The position numbers and the translations under genes were made by a program. Shown piece by piece: positions 27,702-37,075 of a stretch of DNA of 64,000 nt. Each line of letters begins with the position of its first letter. Within the stretch, counting starts at the first letter, position 1. The notes beneath the pieces are model-generated. The model had not been told where the DNA came from. It saw only the letters and a list, made by a program, of their open reading frames with translations, and did not search any database. The DNA is taken from assembly GCA_004295055.1 (NCBI GenBank), contig SHNJ01000012.1, positions 124,001 through 188,000 on the forward strand, given 5' to 3'. The DNA comes from Alphaproteobacteria bacterium. GTDB taxonomy: Bacteria > Pseudomonadota > Alphaproteobacteria > SHNJ01.

Positions 27702-28778
27702 CTATCCCAGCACATTTAGAATGTGCGAGCCCATTTGCGCGGTACCGACCTTGGTCATCCCGTCTTGCATGATATCGGCGGTGCGGATGCCATTATCCAA
27801 AACCTTGGCAACCGCCGATTCCAATTGCGTGGCGAGCGCACCTTGATCGAGTGAATAACGCAACGCCATGGCAAGCGATAAAATCATCGCCAGCGGATTG
27901 GCAACACCCTTGCCGGCAATATCCGGCGCGGAGCCATGCACCGGTTCATAAAGCCCGTATTTTTTGCCATTCAATGAGGCTGACGGCAACATGCCGAGCG
28001 ATCCCGTCAGCATCGCCGCTTCGTCCGATAGAATATCGCCGAACAGATTATCGGTGACGATCACATCGAACTGTTTCGGGTTACGCACCAATTGCATCGC
28101 CGCGTTATCGGCGTACATATGCGATAATTGAACATCGGAATATTCTGCCGCATGCAGCGCGGTAACTTCTTCGCGCCACAATTTTCCGGATTCCATCACA
28201 TTGGCTTTTTCGCAAGACGTGACTTGTTTTTTGCGCGTTCTGGCCAATTCAAATGCCACGCGCGCAACGCGTTTGATTTCGGATGTCGTGTAAACTTGGG
28301 TGTTGATTCCGCGCCGTTCGCCATTGCCCAGATCCTCGATCCCGCGCGGGTTGCCGAAATACACGCCGCCGGTCAATTCGCGTACAATCAAAATATCAAG
28401 GCCGGATACGATTTCGGTTTTCAGGGATGAAGCCTGTGCCAATGCCGGAAATACGATAGCCGGACGCAGATTGGCGAATAAATCCAGCTCTTTCCGAATG
28501 CGCAGCAATCCCGCCTCTGGCCTTATATTATAATCGACCTTGTCCCATTTCGGGCCGCCGACCGCGCCAAGCAACACCGTGCCGCACGCGCGCGCCTTGG
28601 CCAATGTCGAATCGTCCAAAGGTTTACCGAATTTATCAATCGCCGTCCCGCCGATCACATCATGCTCGATTTCGACTTTTAATCCTTTGGCCATCAAATG
28701 ACGCAATACGCGTTCGGCCTGTTCCATAACCTCTTGACCAATACCGTCGCCAGGCAAAAGAAGAATTTTTTGAGTCAT
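27702..28778 (-). CDS. leuB: 3-isopropylmalate dehydrogenase
   Basis: The 358-residue NAD-dependent enzyme makes 4-methyl-2-oxopentanoate for leucine. Recognised segments are [29 protein letters not shown] (substrate arginines), [16 protein letters not shown], and the metal-binding Asp in [17 protein letters not shown]. It follows the GNAT gene by 2 bp in leuC-leuD-GNAT-leuB. Confidence 0.97.
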   Translation of the reverse strand: MTQKILLLPGDGIGQEVMEQAERVLRHLMAKGLKVEIEHDVIGGTAIDKFGKPLDDSTLAKARACGTVLLGAVGGPKWDKVDYNIRPEAGLLRIRKELDLFANLRPAIVFPALAQASSLKTEIVSGLDILIVRELTGGVYFGNPRGIEDLGNGERRGINTQVYTTSEIKRVARVAFELARTRKKQVTSCEKANVMESGKLWREEVTALHAAEYSDVQLSHMYADNAAMQLVRNPKQFDVIVTDNLFGDILSDEAAMLTGSLGMLPSASLNGKKYGLYEPVHGSAPDIAGKGVANPLAMILSLAMALRYSLDQGALATQLESAVAKVLDNGIRTADIMQDGMTKVGTAQMGSHILNVLG

Positions 28779-28780
28779 GA

Positions 28781-29287
28781 CTATTCCTTGTAATTTGAAT
28801 TCCTAACCACGCAATAATTCCACGGCCCATCCATCGCCGCGCCCATTTTGGTGTAAAATTCGCGTGCCTTTGAATTTCCATCAGATACCAGCCAACTGAC
28901 GTGACGGATATTATTATTTTGCATATAAATGGTCGCCTGGTTCCATAATTTTGTGCCAATACCTTGATCGCGCCACTCCGGTTTTACATACAGTCCGGAA
29001 ATAAAAATTGCGCGGCACAAATTATAACTGGAAAAACTGGGGTAAAACATAATAAATCCCGCAATTTCTCCGCCCGTTTCGGCGATATGGCATTCGACAT
29101 TGGCATTGCTGTGAAATAATTCGCGGCGAATGGTGGATGTAGAATTGCAATAAGCGGATGCCTCCCCGCCTTCATGCGTCACCAACGCCTTGCTCATACC
29201 GATTAATTCGGCGAGATCGCGGTCATTATCCCGCGCCGGCCGAACCAATGGCAAAGCAGCCGGTTTCACCCTTGATTCCACAGCCAC
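28781..29287 (-). CDS. GNAT family N-acetyltransferase inside the leu operon
   Basis: The 168-residue protein has the GNAT fold. Motif A with the acetyl-CoA pyrophosphate loop is [17 protein letters not shown] (about 104-120), preceded by the beta4 strand AIFISG and followed by [18 protein letters not shown] (motif B). The substrate is unknown. The gene overlaps the leuD end by 22 bp and stops 2 bp before leuB, so it is expressed with leucine synthesis. Most relatives have leuD and leuB adjacent. Confidence 0.85.
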   Translation of the reverse strand: MAVESRVKPAALPLVRPARDNDRDLAELIGMSKALVTHEGGEASAYCNSTSTIRRELFHSNANVECHIAETGGEIAGFIMFYPSFSSYNLCRAIFISGLYVKPEWRDQGIGTKLWNQATIYMQNNNIRHVSWLVSDGNSKAREFYTKMGAAMDGPWNYCVVRNSNYKE

Positions 29288-29883
29288 GGCATCGCCTGTT
29301 TTTGTTTGGCTTCGAATGCGTCGATCGCCGATGATTTTTCCAAGGTCAATCCGATATCATCGAGGCCATTAATTAAACAATGTTTACGGAATGCATCGAC
29401 CTGGAATTTGATCGGCGCGATACCATCGCCGCTGATCGTTTGATTAGGCAAATCGACATTCAATTGATAGCCGCTTTTATTCGCCGCCAATTTCAGCAAT
29501 TGATCGATTTTGTCCTGTGGCAAAATAATCGGCAGCATAAAGTTTTTAAAGCAGTTATTGTAAAAAATATCGGCGAACGAGGATGCAATCACGCAAGTAA
29601 TGCCAAAATCCATCAACGCCCATGGCGCATGTTCGCGCGATGACCCGCATCCGAAATTTTCACCCGCGATCAGAATCTTCGCCTGATCCCAAGGCGATTC
29701 GTTCAAAACAAAACCTGATTTTTTGTTGCCTTTTTCATCGAATCTGGAATCGTAAAACAATCCCTTGGCCAATCCCTTACGCTGAATTGTGGTCAGGAAT
29801 TGTTTTGGAATGATTTGATCCGTGTCGACATTCGGCGTCGGCAGCGCGGCGGCAAGACCGGAAAGTGTTGTGAATTTTTGCAT
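29266..29883 (-). CDS. leuD: 3-isopropylmalate dehydratase small subunit
   Basis: The 205-residue swivel-domain subunit has the N-terminal [12 protein letters not shown] and [17 protein letters not shown], which contacts substrate and the iron-sulfur cluster of Leu[18 protein letters not shown] is also typical. It starts 3 bp after leuC. Confidence 0.96.
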   Translation of the reverse strand: MQKFTTLSGLAAALPTPNVDTDQIIPKQFLTTIQRKGLAKGLFYDSRFDEKGNKKSGFVLNESPWDQAKILIAGENFGCGSSREHAPWALMDFGITCVIASSFADIFYNNCFKNFMLPIILPQDKIDQLLKLAANKSGYQLNVDLPNQTISGDGIAPIKFQVDAFRKHCLINGLDDIGLTLEKSSAIDAFEAKQKQAMPWLWNQG

Positions 29884-29886
29884 GAT

Positions 29887-31302
29887 TTAGCCTTTCAGAT
29901 CATAATTACGCACATCGACGAAATGGCCTTCGATGGCTGCCGCTGCCGCCATGATCGGCGATAATAAATGCGTTCTTGCGCCGCGGCCTTGGCGGCCTTC
30001 GAAATTGCGGTTGGATGTGGAGGCGCAGCGTTTGCCACTTGGCACCTTGTCTGGGTTCATGCCCAAACACATCGAACATCCGGGTTCTCGCCATTCGAAT
30101 CCGGCGGATTTGAAAATATCGGCCAAGCCTTCTTCCTCGGCTTGTTTTTTGACCAATCCCGATCCCGGAACCACCATCGCCTGCACACCGCTGGCGACTT
30201 TTTTGTTTTTTAGGATTGCGGCTGCCGCGCGCAAATCTTCGATCCGCGCGTTGGTGCAGGAACCCAAAAACACCATATCGACTTTTAAATCTTGCATTTT
30301 TGTTCCCGGCGTCAATCCCATATATTCCAGCATTCGTTCCATCGAAACGCGCTTTTTATCGTCTTTTTCCGCGCGCGGATCCGGCACAACGCCCGTGATT
30401 GGCACAACTTCTTGCGGGGATGTGCCCCAGGTGACTTGCGGGGCAATATCCTCGGCGCGCAGTTCATGGTCGGTATCGTATTTCGCGCCCACATCCGACG
30501 GCAAGGTTTTCCAATATGCAACCGCCGCATCCCATTGATCGGGTTTTGGCGCCTTTGGACGGCCTTTCATATAAGTAAAAGTTTTTTCATCCGGCGCGAT
30601 CAAGCCAGCGCGCGCGCCGCCCTCGATCGACATATTGCACATGGTCATGCGCGCTTCCATCGACAGGTCGCGAATGGCGGAGCCTGCATATTCCATCACA
30701 TGCCCGGTGCCGCCGGCGGTGCCGATTTTACCGATGATCGCCAAAATAATATCTTTCGATGTTACGCCATATCCCAATTTGCCATCGACCGTGATGCGCA
30801 TATTTTTCGCCGGCTTTTGCCATAATGTTTGCGTAGCCAGTACATGTTCGACTTCGGATGTGCCGATGCCGAACGCCAGCGCGCCGAACGCGCCATGGGT
30901 GGATGTGTGCGAATCGCCGCAAACCAACGTGATACCGGGCTGGGTCAGACCTTGTTCGGGCCCAACCATATGCACGATGCCGTTGCGTTGGTCATGCATG
31001 TCGAAATATTCGATATGAGCGTTTTTCACATTCGCGCCCAGCGTTTCGACTTGTAATTTGGAATCGGGATCGACAATCGGCAAGGAACGGTCGGTCGTTG
31101 GAATATTATGGTCCGCCACCGCCAATACCGCACCCGTCCGGCGCACTTTGCGCCCGGCATTGCGCAATCCTTCAAAGGCTTGCGGAGAAGTAACTTCGTG
31201 AATCAATTGCCGGTCGATATAAATCAAACACGCGCCGTCGTCTTTGCGATCGACGATATGCGAGGCCCAGATTTTATCGAACAAAGTTTGCGGTTGGGTC
31301 AT
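29887..31302 (-). CDS. leuC: 3-isopropylmalate dehydratase large subunit
   Basis: The 471-residue aconitase-family subunit isomerises 2- to 3-isopropylmalate. The three [4Fe-4S] ligands are Cys in [14 protein letters not shown] and the pair in [11 protein letters not shown]. Other family marks are [18 protein letters not shown] and the C-terminal [17 protein letters not shown]. It is first in leuC-leuD-GNAT-leuB and divergent from a methyltransferase gene. Confidence 0.97.
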   Translation of the reverse strand: MTQPQTLFDKIWASHIVDRKDDGACLIYIDRQLIHEVTSPQAFEGLRNAGRKVRRTGAVLAVADHNIPTTDRSLPIVDPDSKLQVETLGANVKNAHIEYFDMHDQRNGIVHMVGPEQGLTQPGITLVCGDSHTSTHGAFGALAFGIGTSEVEHVLATQTLWQKPAKNMRITVDGKLGYGVTSKDIILAIIGKIGTAGGTGHVMEYAGSAIRDLSMEARMTMCNMSIEGGARAGLIAPDEKTFTYMKGRPKAPKPDQWDAAVAYWKTLPSDVGAKYDTDHELRAEDIAPQVTWGTSPQEVVPITGVVPDPRAEKDDKKRVSMERMLEYMGLTPGTKMQDLKVDMVFLGSCTNARIEDLRAAAAILKNKKVASGVQAMVVPGSGLVKKQAEEEGLADIFKSAGFEWREPGCSMCLGMNPDKVPSGKRCASTSNRNFEGRQGRGARTHLLSPIMAAAAAIEGHFVDVRNYDLKG

Positions 31303-31368
31303 TGGGAATCCTTGGTTTAACCCTTAAATTATGCCCTAAACCATTGAGAAGTAGAACTTAAAAACAGC

Positions 31369-31397
31369 TTGTTATTTGTATCTTTATAGGATAAAAT
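31369..31397 (+). promoter_or_regulatory. Candidate promoter of the methyltransferase gene
   Basis: TTGTTA (31369-31374) and TAAAAT (31392-31397) are separated by 17 bp, 30 bp before the ATG. AGGAGC lies at the ribosome site. Confidence 0.55.
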
Positions 31398-31427
31398 TCT
31401 ACAAATTTTAATTTAACAGGAGCAGAT

Positions 31428-32264
31428 ATGTCCGGCGATCGTTATGCAACAGTGATTGATTTTACAAAATTACAAAGTGTCACAGATGGACAAATTGCCA
31501 TGTTGCGCGAAGCGGTGAATGCGCAACCGGGCATTTCAATTTTAGACGCCATGTCCGGCCCCGCTACCGCCAGCTCCTATATCGCTGAAGTTCAGCCCAA
31601 TATTCGGGTCGTCTTGTTAGATTCTTCTCCTCAGATGTTGGAAGCCGGTCGCACCAAGCTCAAGAACATGGGTGTTGTCGACATTGGGATAGATCAAGCG
31701 AACCTTGTTGATCCTGATTGGAAGCCTCCACATGCGGATTATCGATTTGATGTTGTGTTGCTGCGTTCTGCCTTACATGAAACTCCTAAAGATATGCATC
31801 CCACTACTTTGCAGCATGCGGCTGCGTTTTTAAATGACAATCCGGAAAGCCGCCTTGTAGTCTGGCAGCAAGTCATGCCAACAGATCGTCCTGAAACTTT
31901 GCGCGATATTATTGCTATGCGCGACGCCATCGGTGGGCATTCGGTTCAACGCGCCAAAAGATATTTCCCAACCTTGCCGGAATTAACAGAGTCGGTGCAA
32001 CTGGCTGGTTTATCAATTCGATCCTCACAAGTCATGGAACCACAAGTATTTCACCCGCCGATTGTTGGCGATCAAGATTTCAAGGGCCATGATCGTGCTG
32101 CCAAAGTTGCGGCGCTCAATAGCTATATCCAAGTTCGCATCCCAGAAGATCAGCGCGAAGCTTTAGGTTATGAAGAAGCCGCGATTAGCCGCGGTGGCGT
32201 TACGGAAGCTTCGATGAAAATCGCTATTCCGGTACAGCTTTTGATACTGGGTCGCCAAAAGTAA
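31428..32264 (+). CDS. Class I SAM-dependent methyltransferase
   Basis: The 278-residue protein has motif I variant ILDAMSGPATASSYIAE near 38-54, acidic motif II VVLLDSSPQMLEAG, and motif IV-like FDVVLLRSALHETP. The second glycine of the usual D-x-G-x-G loop is replaced (DAMSGPAT). The substrate is unknown. It stands alone on the plus strand between leuC and rplS with its own promoter and terminator, so it is an inserted unit in an otherwise conserved neighbourhood. Confidence 0.75.
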   Translation: MSGDRYATVIDFTKLQSVTDGQIAMLREAVNAQPGISILDAMSGPATASSYIAEVQPNIRVVLLDSSPQMLEAGRTKLKNMGVVDIGIDQANLVDPDWKPPHADYRFDVVLLRSALHETPKDMHPTTLQHAAAFLNDNPESRLVVWQQVMPTDRPETLRDIIAMRDAIGGHSVQRAKRYFPTLPELTESVQLAGLSIRSSQVMEPQVFHPPIVGDQDFKGHDRAAKVAALNSYIQVRIPEDQREALGYEEAAISRGGVTEASMKIAIPVQLLILGRQK

Positions 32265-32272
32265 TAACCAAC

Positions 32273-32300
32273 AAAAAAGCGGGGCAAAACCCCGCTTTTT
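32273..32300. terminator. Bidirectional Rho-independent terminator
   Basis: AAAAAAGCGGGG (32273-32284) pairs with CCCCGCTTTTT (32290-32300) over a 5-nt loop. A/T runs on both sides let it serve both the methyltransferase and rplS transcripts. Confidence 0.9.
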
Positions 32301-32347
32301 CTGTATCTAAACACCAATCACGATTAGGCGCTGGCGGTTTTTTTCCC

Positions 32348-32782
32348 TTACGCGCTTTGCGCTTCAGAGGACGAAGCGGCTTTGTCGGCTTGTGCCGCGT
32401 TGGCTGGCATGTCTTGTTCGACAATACCCATACGTTCTTTGATACGGGCGGATTTGCCGGTCCGGTCGCGCAGATAATATAATTTGCTGCGGCGAACTTC
32501 ACCACGGCGGGTTACTTCGACCGATGCAACGAGCGGAGAGTGGATCGGGAACAAACGTTCCACGCCTTCGCCGTACGAAATTTTACGCACGGTAAAATTC
32601 GAATTGATGCCTTTGTTGCTGCGCGCAATGCAAACGCCTTCGAACGCTTGCAAACGAACACGGTCGCCTTCGACCACTTTCACTTGCACTTTCACGGTAT
32701 CGCCTGGGGCAAATTCCGGAACTTTCTTAGCTTCGACCGATTTTGCAATCAGTCTTTTTTCGACTTGTTGTAGCTTGCTCAT
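32348..32782 (-). CDS. rplS: 50S ribosomal protein L19
   Basis: The 144-residue ribosomal protein includes [35 protein letters not shown] and [19 protein letters not shown] short Ala/Ser-rich tail (about 124-144) extends beyond the core. It is last in ffh-rpsP-rimM-trmD-rplS. Confidence 0.97.
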   Translation of the reverse strand: MSKLQQVEKRLIAKSVEAKKVPEFAPGDTVKVQVKVVEGDRVRLQAFEGVCIARSNKGINSNFTVRKISYGEGVERLFPIHSPLVASVEVTRRGEVRRSKLYYLRDRTGKSARIKERMGIVEQDMPANAAQADKAASSSEAQSA

Positions 32783-32818
32783 ATTTGTCTCCTTCAGTTA
32801 ATCTTATCGTTAAAATAG

Positions 32819-33547
32819 TTAAGCAGTTTTATATTGCTGCCATAAATCCGGTCGGCGTTCGCGCGTGGCGGTTTCCGCCATCTGCTTGCGCCAATCGGCA
32901 ATTTTTTGATGATGCCCGGACAACAACACATCCGGCACAGCCATCCCCTGCCAATCGGCAGGTTTGGTATAATGCGGCGCTTCTAATAAACCGCTTTCAA
33001 AACTTTCTTCCAACACGCTTTGCGCATCGCCAACCGTACCCGGCAATAACCGGATTACGGCATCCAACACCATCATCGCTGGCAACTCGCCGCCCGATAA
33101 AATGAAATCGCCCATCGAGATTTCAACCATCTGATGTTTGTCAATCGCGCGCTGATCGATACCTTCGTACCGGCCACACAGCAAAATTAAATTTTGCTCG
33201 CCTGCCAAATCTTTGGCGATAGCTTGATCGAATTTTCTACCGCGCGGGGTGAAATAAATCACCTTGGCGGTTTTATATTCGTCGCGCGCGCGCAAAGATT
33301 CAATCGCCGCATCAATCACATCCGCCTTGATCACCATGCCGGGACCGCCGCCAAATGGCGTATCGTCCACGGTACGATGTTTATCGGTTGCGAAATCGCG
33401 CAAATTGATCGATTCAATCGCCCAGATATTATCCGATGCCGCCTTGGCCGCAATCGAATGCGCCAAGGGCCCAGGAAACATTTCCGGGAATAACGATAAC
33501 ACGGCCACCTGTAATTTCGGCGCGGATTGCGGGGAAGATTTACGCAT
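32819..33547 (-). CDS. trmD: tRNA (guanine-N1)-methyltransferase
   Basis: The 242-residue SPOUT enzyme makes m1G37 in tRNA. The knotted SAM site shows LLCGRYEGIDQRAID and SMGDFILSGGELPAMMVLDA. HYTKPADWQGMAVPDVLLSGHH is the C-terminal tRNA-binding part. It overlaps the rimM stop by 8 bp. Confidence 0.97.
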   Translation of the reverse strand: MRKSSPQSAPKLQVAVLSLFPEMFPGPLAHSIAAKAASDNIWAIESINLRDFATDKHRTVDDTPFGGGPGMVIKADVIDAAIESLRARDEYKTAKVIYFTPRGRKFDQAIAKDLAGEQNLILLCGRYEGIDQRAIDKHQMVEISMGDFILSGGELPAMMVLDAVIRLLPGTVGDAQSVLEESFESGLLEAPHYTKPADWQGMAVPDVLLSGHHQKIADWRKQMAETATRERRPDLWQQYKTA

Positions 33548-34136
33548 CTTGCTCGCCCTCCTCTAATTCCACCATCACAGGAATTTCGACGATCATTTTG
33601 CCCGCATTCATATCAACCGAAATCACGAATTGATCGTGGAACGGCAAGCATAATGGTTCATCGGAATTTTCCGTTGCGATTTCCACAACGTCACCCGCAC
33701 CGTAATTATAAACGTCGATTACCTTGCCAACCATTTCGCCATTCTGCGTTTCCGCAAAAAGGCCAATCAGATCGGTGTGATAGTAACGTCCATTTTCAAG
33801 TGGCGGCAAGGCGCCCCGCGAAACATATAATTTCACGCCGCGCAAAGATTCCACCATAGTACGATCGGCAACGCCATCGATCGATACAACGACTTGTGAT
33901 CCCTTCACCTCGCCCGCTTTCAATTGGAACGTGCGGTTGGTTTTTGGATCGATCAAGGTGCCATACGAAGCAATGTCGCTCGGATTGCCAGTATAAGAAT
34001 AAATCCATACCTGTCCCCGCACGCCTTTCGGCTTGCCAATAACGCCCATCAAAATCAGATCGGCGCGCGCATCCATCGACGCTGGCGACAAGCCAGATCG
34101 TTTTGCAGATGCGTTATGGGTAGACATGGTTTGCAT
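33540..34136 (-). CDS. rimM: 16S rRNA processing protein RimM
   Basis: The 198-residue 30S maturation factor shows MGVIGKPKGVRGQVWIYSYT near the start, GVADRTMVESLRGVKLYVSR, and the PRC-barrel GRYYHTDLIGLFAETQNGE. The ATG may be 34136 or the one 9 bp downstream at 34127. An N-terminal extension of ~28 residues precedes the core. It acts with S16, encoded next to it. Confidence 0.94.
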   Translation of the reverse strand: MQTMSTHNASAKRSGLSPASMDARADLILMGVIGKPKGVRGQVWIYSYTGNPSDIASYGTLIDPKTNRTFQLKAGEVKGSQVVVSIDGVADRTMVESLRGVKLYVSRGALPPLENGRYYHTDLIGLFAETQNGEMVGKVIDVYNYGAGDVVEIATENSDEPLCLPFHDQFVISVDMNAGKMIVEIPVMVELEEGEQDA

Positions 34137-34153
34137 TCTTATCCCTTAGATCC

Positions 34154-34552
34154 TTAGGCTGCTGGCGCTTCGGCTGGAGCTGGAGCAGCTGGTGCTGGGG
34201 CAGCTTCCGCAGGGGCGGCAGCGGCATCAGCGGCAGCTTTCAAGCGTTCTTGCGCTTTTGCTTTTGGCAAAGATTTGGTTGGGGTTTCGCGATATTGACG
34301 TTTGGCGATCAAATTTGCATCGCCCAAGAATTTCGCAACGCGATCGGTTGGCTGTGCGCCAACGCCGAGCCAATATTTAATCCGGTCGGTGTTCAAATTG
34401 ATGCGTTGCGTATCGGTTTTTTGCAACATCGGATTATAGGTGCCTACTTTTTCAACAAATTGCCCATCGCGGCAACGTGTATGTTCGGCGATCACGATGT
34501 GAAAAAATGGACGTTTTTTCGCGCCATGTCTGGATAGTCTGATTTTTAGCAT
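34154..34552 (-). CDS. rpsP: 30S ribosomal protein S16
   Basis: The protein starts MLKIRLSRHGAKKRPFFHIV and keeps the core through GAQPTDRVAKFLGDANLI. At 132 residues it is longer than the E. coli protein because of a C-terminal Ala/Pro/Glu tail (about 105-132), a common alphaproteobacterial feature. Confidence 0.97.
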   Translation of the reverse strand: MLKIRLSRHGAKKRPFFHIVIAEHTRCRDGQFVEKVGTYNPMLQKTDTQRINLNTDRIKYWLGVGAQPTDRVAKFLGDANLIAKRQYRETPTKSLPKAKAQERLKAAADAAAAPAEAAPAPAAPAPAEAPAA

Positions 34553-34578
34553 TTGCTCTCCTTTATTAAATTAAACAG

Positions 34579-36054
34579 TTAAAACTTTGGTATCTTGAAT
34601 CCGGGCGGTAAGCCCAAACCCTTTGGCAGTTGCGGCAATTGGCCGCCCTGCATCAAACTTTTCGGATCGATATTGGCGATATCCGGCATGCCAGGCATTC
34701 CACCGCCACCGAACATTTGACCCAAACCGCCTTTCAGCAATCCGGCCAATCCGCCTTTTTTAATTTGCTTCATCACCTTGCTCATCTCTTCATAAGATTT
34801 CAGCAAGCGGTTGATATCTTCAACGCGTGTGCCGGATCCAGCGGCAATGCGTTTTTTGCGGGACGCTTTTAGTAAATCGGGATCGCTGCGTTCCGATGGC
34901 GTCATCGATAAAATAATCGCCTCGTTCCGTTTCAACATTTTTTCGTCAATCTTGCCGGCAACTTGGTTTTTAATTTTGCCCATACCCGGCAACATTTCCA
35001 GCATCGCGCCCATACCGCCCATATTTTGCATTTTGCGGAATTGATCCAGCATATCGGTCAAATCGAATTTGCCTTCTTGCATCCGCTGCATCATTTTTTC
35101 GGCTTTGGCTTCGTCGAACTCCTGCATCGCTTTTTCAACGAGACCAACAACGTCGCCCATGCCCAAAATGCGACCAGCGACGCGTTTGGCATCGAATTCT
35201 TGCAAGCCGTCTAATTTTTCGCCCGTTCCGATAAATTTAATCGCCCGGCCCGTTTCATGACGCATCGACAAGGCCGCACCGCCCCGTGCATCGCCGTCCA
35301 TACGGGTCAACACAATGCCGGTAATGCCAATTTGCGCATTAAATCCGCGCGCGATATTCAGCGCCTCTTGACCGGTCAAGGCATCGGCCACCAGCAAGGT
35401 TTCTTGCGGTTTTACCAAATCGCTAACCTGGCGCAATTCATCCATCAATTCCTGATCGATTTGCAAACGGCCAGCGGAATCTAAAATTAAAACATCATAT
35501 CCTTCGATGCGCGCAACCTTCATCGCACGTTCGGCGATTTGTAATGGCTTTTCGCCCGTTACAATCGGCAAGCCCCCTACCCCGACTTGGCGCGCCAGAA
35601 TTTCCAATTGCTGTTGCGCAGCGGGACGATAAATATCTAGCGATGCTAATAAAACTTTTTTGCGGCGTTTTTCATTTAAGAATTTTGCGATTTTGCCGGA
35701 TGTGGTGGTTTTACCCGAACCTTGCAAACCGGCCATCAAAATTACCGCTGGCGGGGCAACATTGATATTCAATTCCGCCGACTCGTCCTCGCCGCTCAAT
35801 AATTCCACCAGCGCATCGTGAACGATTTTAACAACTTGCTGTCCAGGAGTAATGGATTGCAAAACATCCACCCCAACCGCGCGGCTTTGCACCTTGGCAA
35901 TAAAATCTTTGACGGCTGGTAACGATACATCGGCTTCGAGCAGCGCGATGCGCACTTCGCGCATAGCGGCTTCGACGTCTTCGGCACGCAAAGCGCCGCG
36001 TCCTTTTAGCCGGTCGAAAATAGATCCGAGTTTGTCGCTTAACGCGTTAAACAT
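34579..36054 (-). CDS. ffh: Signal recognition particle protein Ffh
   Basis: The 491-residue SRP GTPase delivers nascent membrane proteins to FtsY. The start MFNALSDKLGSIFDRLKGRG at 36054 is preferred; the 10-codon extension from 36084 is unlike the family. N domain, then G1 in MAGLQGSGKTTTSGKIAKFL, DSAGRLQID, and TRMDGDARGG are visible. The methionine-rich M domain ends in a Gly/Met-rich tail (MFGGGGMPGMPDIANID). A terminator-like hairpin lies 20 bp upstream. Confidence 0.97.
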   Translation of the reverse strand: MFNALSDKLGSIFDRLKGRGALRAEDVEAAMREVRIALLEADVSLPAVKDFIAKVQSRAVGVDVLQSITPGQQVVKIVHDALVELLSGEDESAELNINVAPPAVILMAGLQGSGKTTTSGKIAKFLNEKRRKKVLLASLDIYRPAAQQQLEILARQVGVGGLPIVTGEKPLQIAERAMKVARIEGYDVLILDSAGRLQIDQELMDELRQVSDLVKPQETLLVADALTGQEALNIARGFNAQIGITGIVLTRMDGDARGGAALSMRHETGRAIKFIGTGEKLDGLQEFDAKRVAGRILGMGDVVGLVEKAMQEFDEAKAEKMMQRMQEGKFDLTDMLDQFRKMQNMGGMGAMLEMLPGMGKIKNQVAGKIDEKMLKRNEAIILSMTPSERSDPDLLKASRKKRIAAGSGTRVEDINRLLKSYEEMSKVMKQIKKGGLAGLLKGGLGQMFGGGGMPGMPDIANIDPKSLMQGGQLPQLPKGLGLPPGFKIPKF

Positions 36055-36074
36055 TACCTTGCCTTTATCACAAA

Positions 36075-36112
36075 CAAAAAACACCAGTGGACGAAACTCG
36101 TCGACTGGCGTG
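36075..36112 (-). terminator. Terminator-like hairpin in the ffh leader
   Basis: On the minus strand a long stem (CCAGT/ACTGG and GACGA/TCGTC with one internal mismatch, 36082-36112) is followed by six T (about 36075-36081). It ends about 20 bp before the ffh ATG, so ffh must be read through it. Confidence 0.65.
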
Positions 36113-36150
36113 GAAACACCTTTATTTGGTTTTCCGCTTAATTATGGGCG

Positions 36151-36179
36151 TTTTTAAAGCAAAAGCCCGGCAAAGTCAA
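36151..36179 (-). promoter_or_regulatory. Candidate ffh promoter
   Basis: On the minus strand TTGACT (complement 36174-36179) and TAAAAA (complement 36151-36156) have a 17-bp spacer. The predicted start lies upstream of the hairpin at 36075-36112. Confidence 0.4.
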
Positions 36180-36226
36180 GCCTAAGCGATGAAGCTTATT
36201 TGATGATAAAACAGATGCTTAGTATA

Positions 36227-36445
36227 TTACCTGGCTCTTAGTCCTAAAATATGACCTATGCCAAAATCACGGGCGATTTGTAAATCCAATACGCTTAATG
36301 GCGCGCCGGGAACAAGTACTCCGTTTTGATCTCCCGCAGATTCCCGATAAACATATCCAGACTTTGGCTCTCTTGCTTCTACTACAGAGGTACCGCCCAC
36401 ACCGCTAACACCTGTGTGTGCCATGTCGCATAACATATCCCGCAC
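36227..36445 (-). CDS. Unrecognised small protein, possibly with a 5' frameshift
   Basis: The open frame from a GTG gives 72 residues (SGVGGTSVVEAREPKSGYVY near the middle, DLQIARDFGIGHILGL at the end). A better start exists upstream: ATG at 36473 behind AAGAGG, which begins MSEKSK but runs out of frame at an A6 tract (T6 at 36454-36459). With five A the two join as MSEKSKTGVVRDMLCDMAHT and continue to the end, about 81 residues. Either the tract has gained a base, or slippage occurs, or the GTG is used. No family recognised. Confidence 0.45.
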   Translation of the reverse strand: MRDMLCDMAHTGVSGVGGTSVVEAREPKSGYVYRESAGDQNGVLVPGAPLSVLDLQIARDFGIGHILGLRAR

Positions 36446-36494
36446 AACGCCGGTTTTTTGATTTTTCAGACATTATTTTCCTCTTAATCTTTAT

Positions 36495-36809
36495 CTATCG
36501 ACTGTTCGTCAGTTGTTTAAAACGAGCCTCAAATAGCGCTGCGGTTCGGGTAGAGAATTGTTCCTGCAAACGAGGAGCCTCTTCGCTGCTTCGCCATCCT
36601 CTTCCGTGCTGTTTATTAAATTCCGCGCCTACTTGCTGTGCAATGCCGTTGCGCAATTTATTTAAGCCGCGCTCTACTACATCCGTAGGCTGGCCCGCCA
36701 AAGTAATTTTTTTGGGATCTTGGTGAGCGGGATAAAATCTTTTTTTGGCCGGACGCGTTGCAGTGTCAACAACGCCGTCTTCTTCTAAACTGCTTTGATA
36801 ATGTACCAT
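36495..36809 (-). CDS. Unrecognised small protein (orf104)
   Basis: The 104-residue charged, soluble-looking protein (KKRFYPAHQDPKKITLAGQP, then a helix with RTAALFEARFKQL) has AGGAG 8 bp before its ATG. It precedes the small gene at 36227-36473 on the same strand. No family recognised. Confidence 0.6.
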   Translation of the reverse strand: MVHYQSSLEEDGVVDTATRPAKKRFYPAHQDPKKITLAGQPTDVVERGLNKLRNGIAQQVGAEFNKQHGRGWRSSEEAPRLQEQFSTRTAALFEARFKQLTNSR

Positions 36810-36839
36810 CTCTCGCTCCTATATTATGTTTTTACTATG

Positions 36840-36882
36840 TGACATATTAATGAAACTTAATCGTAACAATATTAATATGTCA
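36840..36882. repeat. Perfect 12-bp inverted repeat upstream of orf104 and dapF
   Basis: TGACATATTAAT (36840-36851) has its exact reverse complement ATTAATATGTCA at 36871-36882, with a 19-nt spacer. It lies 31 bp upstream of orf104 in A+T-rich DNA between divergent genes. It could be an operator or an RNA stem. Nothing else is evident in 36883-37075. Confidence 0.5.
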
Positions 36883-37075
36883 AATATTATGATCAATTTG
36901 TAACAGTCTATATCCACAATACCACAAGGTCAACATAAAATTTTTCTATTTCGGATAAATTTCTCCATTTTCAATATATAGGTAATTTTATTACACACAA
37001 AATTCCAGTAAATTCAATAACTTGTGGCTTTATCGGATTTGCGCTAGATAAATGGTTTGAAAATAAGGATTCATA

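Noticed and set aside
34154-34240. Ala/Pro-rich C-terminal tail of S16 as a novel fusion
   Set aside because: Low-complexity tails on S16 are common in alphaproteobacteria.
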